DNA from: Nucisporomicrobium flavum
GTDB taxonomy: Bacteria > Actinomycetota > Actinomycetes > Mycobacteriales > Micromonosporaceae
DNA: 64,000 nt
Direction of reading: 5' to 3'
Assembly: GCF_016464385.1 (NCBI RefSeq)
Contig: NZ_JADMLH010000031.1
Span: 1 to 64,000, forward strand
In this document: positions 63,538 through 64,000 of the stretch, one piece after another
How positions within the stretch are numbered: the stretch's first letter is position 1
How the letters are laid out: every line of letters starts with the position of its first letter
Program-made: the position numbers and the translations under genes
Notes under the pieces: generated by a model
What the model was told of the DNA's origin: nothing
Seen by the model: only the letters and a program-made list of their open reading frames with translations
Databases searched by the model: none

Positions 63538-63893
63538 ACCTCGTCGACGATCCGGTGGCCGGCGTCGTCGGAGGCGATGATCGTCGCTTTGGCCATCTCG
63601 GGGGTGACCAGCTCGGTCCACCGCACCTCGGGGCCGACCCAGCGACGTGCACCGACGGCGCCGATCTTCCGGCTGATGGCGGCATCGATCTCCGCGGGCG
63701 GAAACTCCGGGTTGCTCACCTCGCGAAGGCGTGCCGCGTCTCCCGCCTGCACGGCGCTCATGTAGTCCGTAAGAACCTGGTCCCGCGTGTTCTCGACGGG
63801 CTTGCGGTCCTCGCCGAAGCATCCGCCCGCCAGCAGCAGGCCCACTGTCCCGACGACGCCGGCGACCAGGCGCCTGCGGAGAAGGTTCCCCAT
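63465..63893 (-). CDS. Putative lipoprotein (Mce-associated/SnoaL-like fold)
   Basis: A 142-residue exported protein with a twin-Arg-containing start (LLRRRLVAGVVGTVGLLLAG) and lipobox LAGGC near residue 25. The mature part has an alpha+beta layout with QVLTDYMSAVQAGDAARLRE and a beta-rich second half (VYVVVVDDRWCVSFG), similar to small NTF2/DUF4878-like domains. Convergent with the DHFR-like gene (73-bp overlap). Function unknown. Confidence 0.72.
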   Translation of the reverse strand: MGNLLRRRLVAGVVGTVGLLLAGGCFGEDRKPVENTRDQVLTDYMSAVQAGDAARLREVSNPEFPPAEIDAAISRKIGAVGARRWVGPEVRWTELVTPEMAKATIIASDDAGHRIVDEVYVVVVDDRWCVSFGPDTAALRTG

Positions 63894-63949
63894 GAGCCGA
63901 GTACAGCATCAGAACAGCTGGTTTCGAGGCCGGATAGCCGCTGGTTGGA

Positions 63950-64000
63950 TGGTGGGCGCGGCAGGTTTCGAACCTGCGACCCCTCGCTTGTAAGGCGAGT
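63950..64000 (-). tRNA. tRNA-Val (anticodon TAC), 3' half, cut by the window edge
   Basis: On the minus strand: anticodon stem-loop CTCGC-CTTACAA-GCGAG (anticodon TAC, reading GTA and related Val codons), T arm GCAGG-TTCGAAA-CCTGC, acceptor CGCGCCC, discriminator A and an encoded CCA (63950-63952). The 5' half lies beyond base 64000. The plus-strand frame over this region is an artefact. Confidence 0.93.

Noticed and set aside
63787..63993. A plus-strand frame ending GAAGFEPATPRL
   Set aside because: This well-known phrase is the antisense translation of a tRNA 3' half; the region encodes tRNA-Val on the minus strand.

Overview
This is a very GC-rich window (about 70% or more) with frequent GTG starts, dense gene packing and many overlapping stop/start codons. 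It carries mycothiol-type enzymes, lipomannan-type mannosyltransferases, GlnR-type nitrogen control and an actinobacterial RNase P RNA. All of this fits an actinomycete chromosome, most likely Micromonosporaceae (Actinoplanes-like). The genus is an inference; no 16S gene is present.

Layout. (1) 0-5.7 kb is accessory. It holds a transposase C-terminus at the left edge, an ArsR repressor, a small MerR-type regulator, lipoproteins and hypotheticals, an operon headed by an EspC/WXG-like protein, a zinc-ribbon protein and a Nudix remnant. The last two lie between two copies of a dispersed repeat. (2) 5.7-24.2 kb is core metabolism. Type I glutamine synthetase glnA has a clear GlnR box upstream. 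A tightly overlapping run (amidotransferase, glnE, four GT-C glycosyltransferases) follows, then glnA2, nadE, panB and an RNB ribonuclease. Together with the RNase H/phosphatase, zinc-ribbon and Nif3 operon at 48.2-50.9 kb, gene content and order recall the M. tuberculosis glnA1-glnE-glnA2-panB-Rv2228c-Rv2230c neighbourhood (from memory). (3) 24.2-36.6 kb holds an H1-like Lys/Ala protein, asd, a methyltransferase, an M15 peptidase beside a long poly-C tract, ribA, an ABC-2-like permease, a LysR/MFS divergent pair, and an operon of GAPDH-like protein, PLP lyase and lincosamide-type nucleotidyltransferase.

(4) 36.7-42.7 kb holds an OhrR-type regulator, an O-methyltransferase with a tiny membrane ORF before it, a nucleotidyltransferase-phosphotransferase fusion, and a GbsR/MarR regulator divergent from a frameshifted CocE-type hydrolase. 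(5) 42.8-48.1 kb holds rnpB, a TSUP exporter, a MarR regulator, a sodium:solute symporter with its DUF3311 partner, and a secreted GH18 chitinase. (6) 48.2-53.7 kb holds the RNase H/phosphatase operon, then a flavoprotein, an XRE-TPR regulator and a divergent Prim-Pol-like protein whose expected catalytic motifs look degenerate. (7) 53.9-64 kb is a mixed stretch: acetyltransferase, XRE-cupin regulator divergent from a thioredoxin-reductase-like enzyme, a membrane protein with a 21-bp tandem repeat, an orphan barstar, AraC/VOC and AraC/DHFR-like pairs, two lipoproteins, and the 3' half of tRNA-Val(TAC) at the right edge.

No CRISPR array, integrase, phage structural module or replication origin was seen. 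The best leads are the GlnR box, the glnE-glycosyltransferase operon, the fusion with its hexanucleotide-repeat linker, the degenerate Prim-Pol/XRE unit sharing a palindrome with the GAPDH-like gene, the GAPDH-like protein lacking the catalytic His motif, and the repeat-flanked segment at 4.5-5.7 kb.
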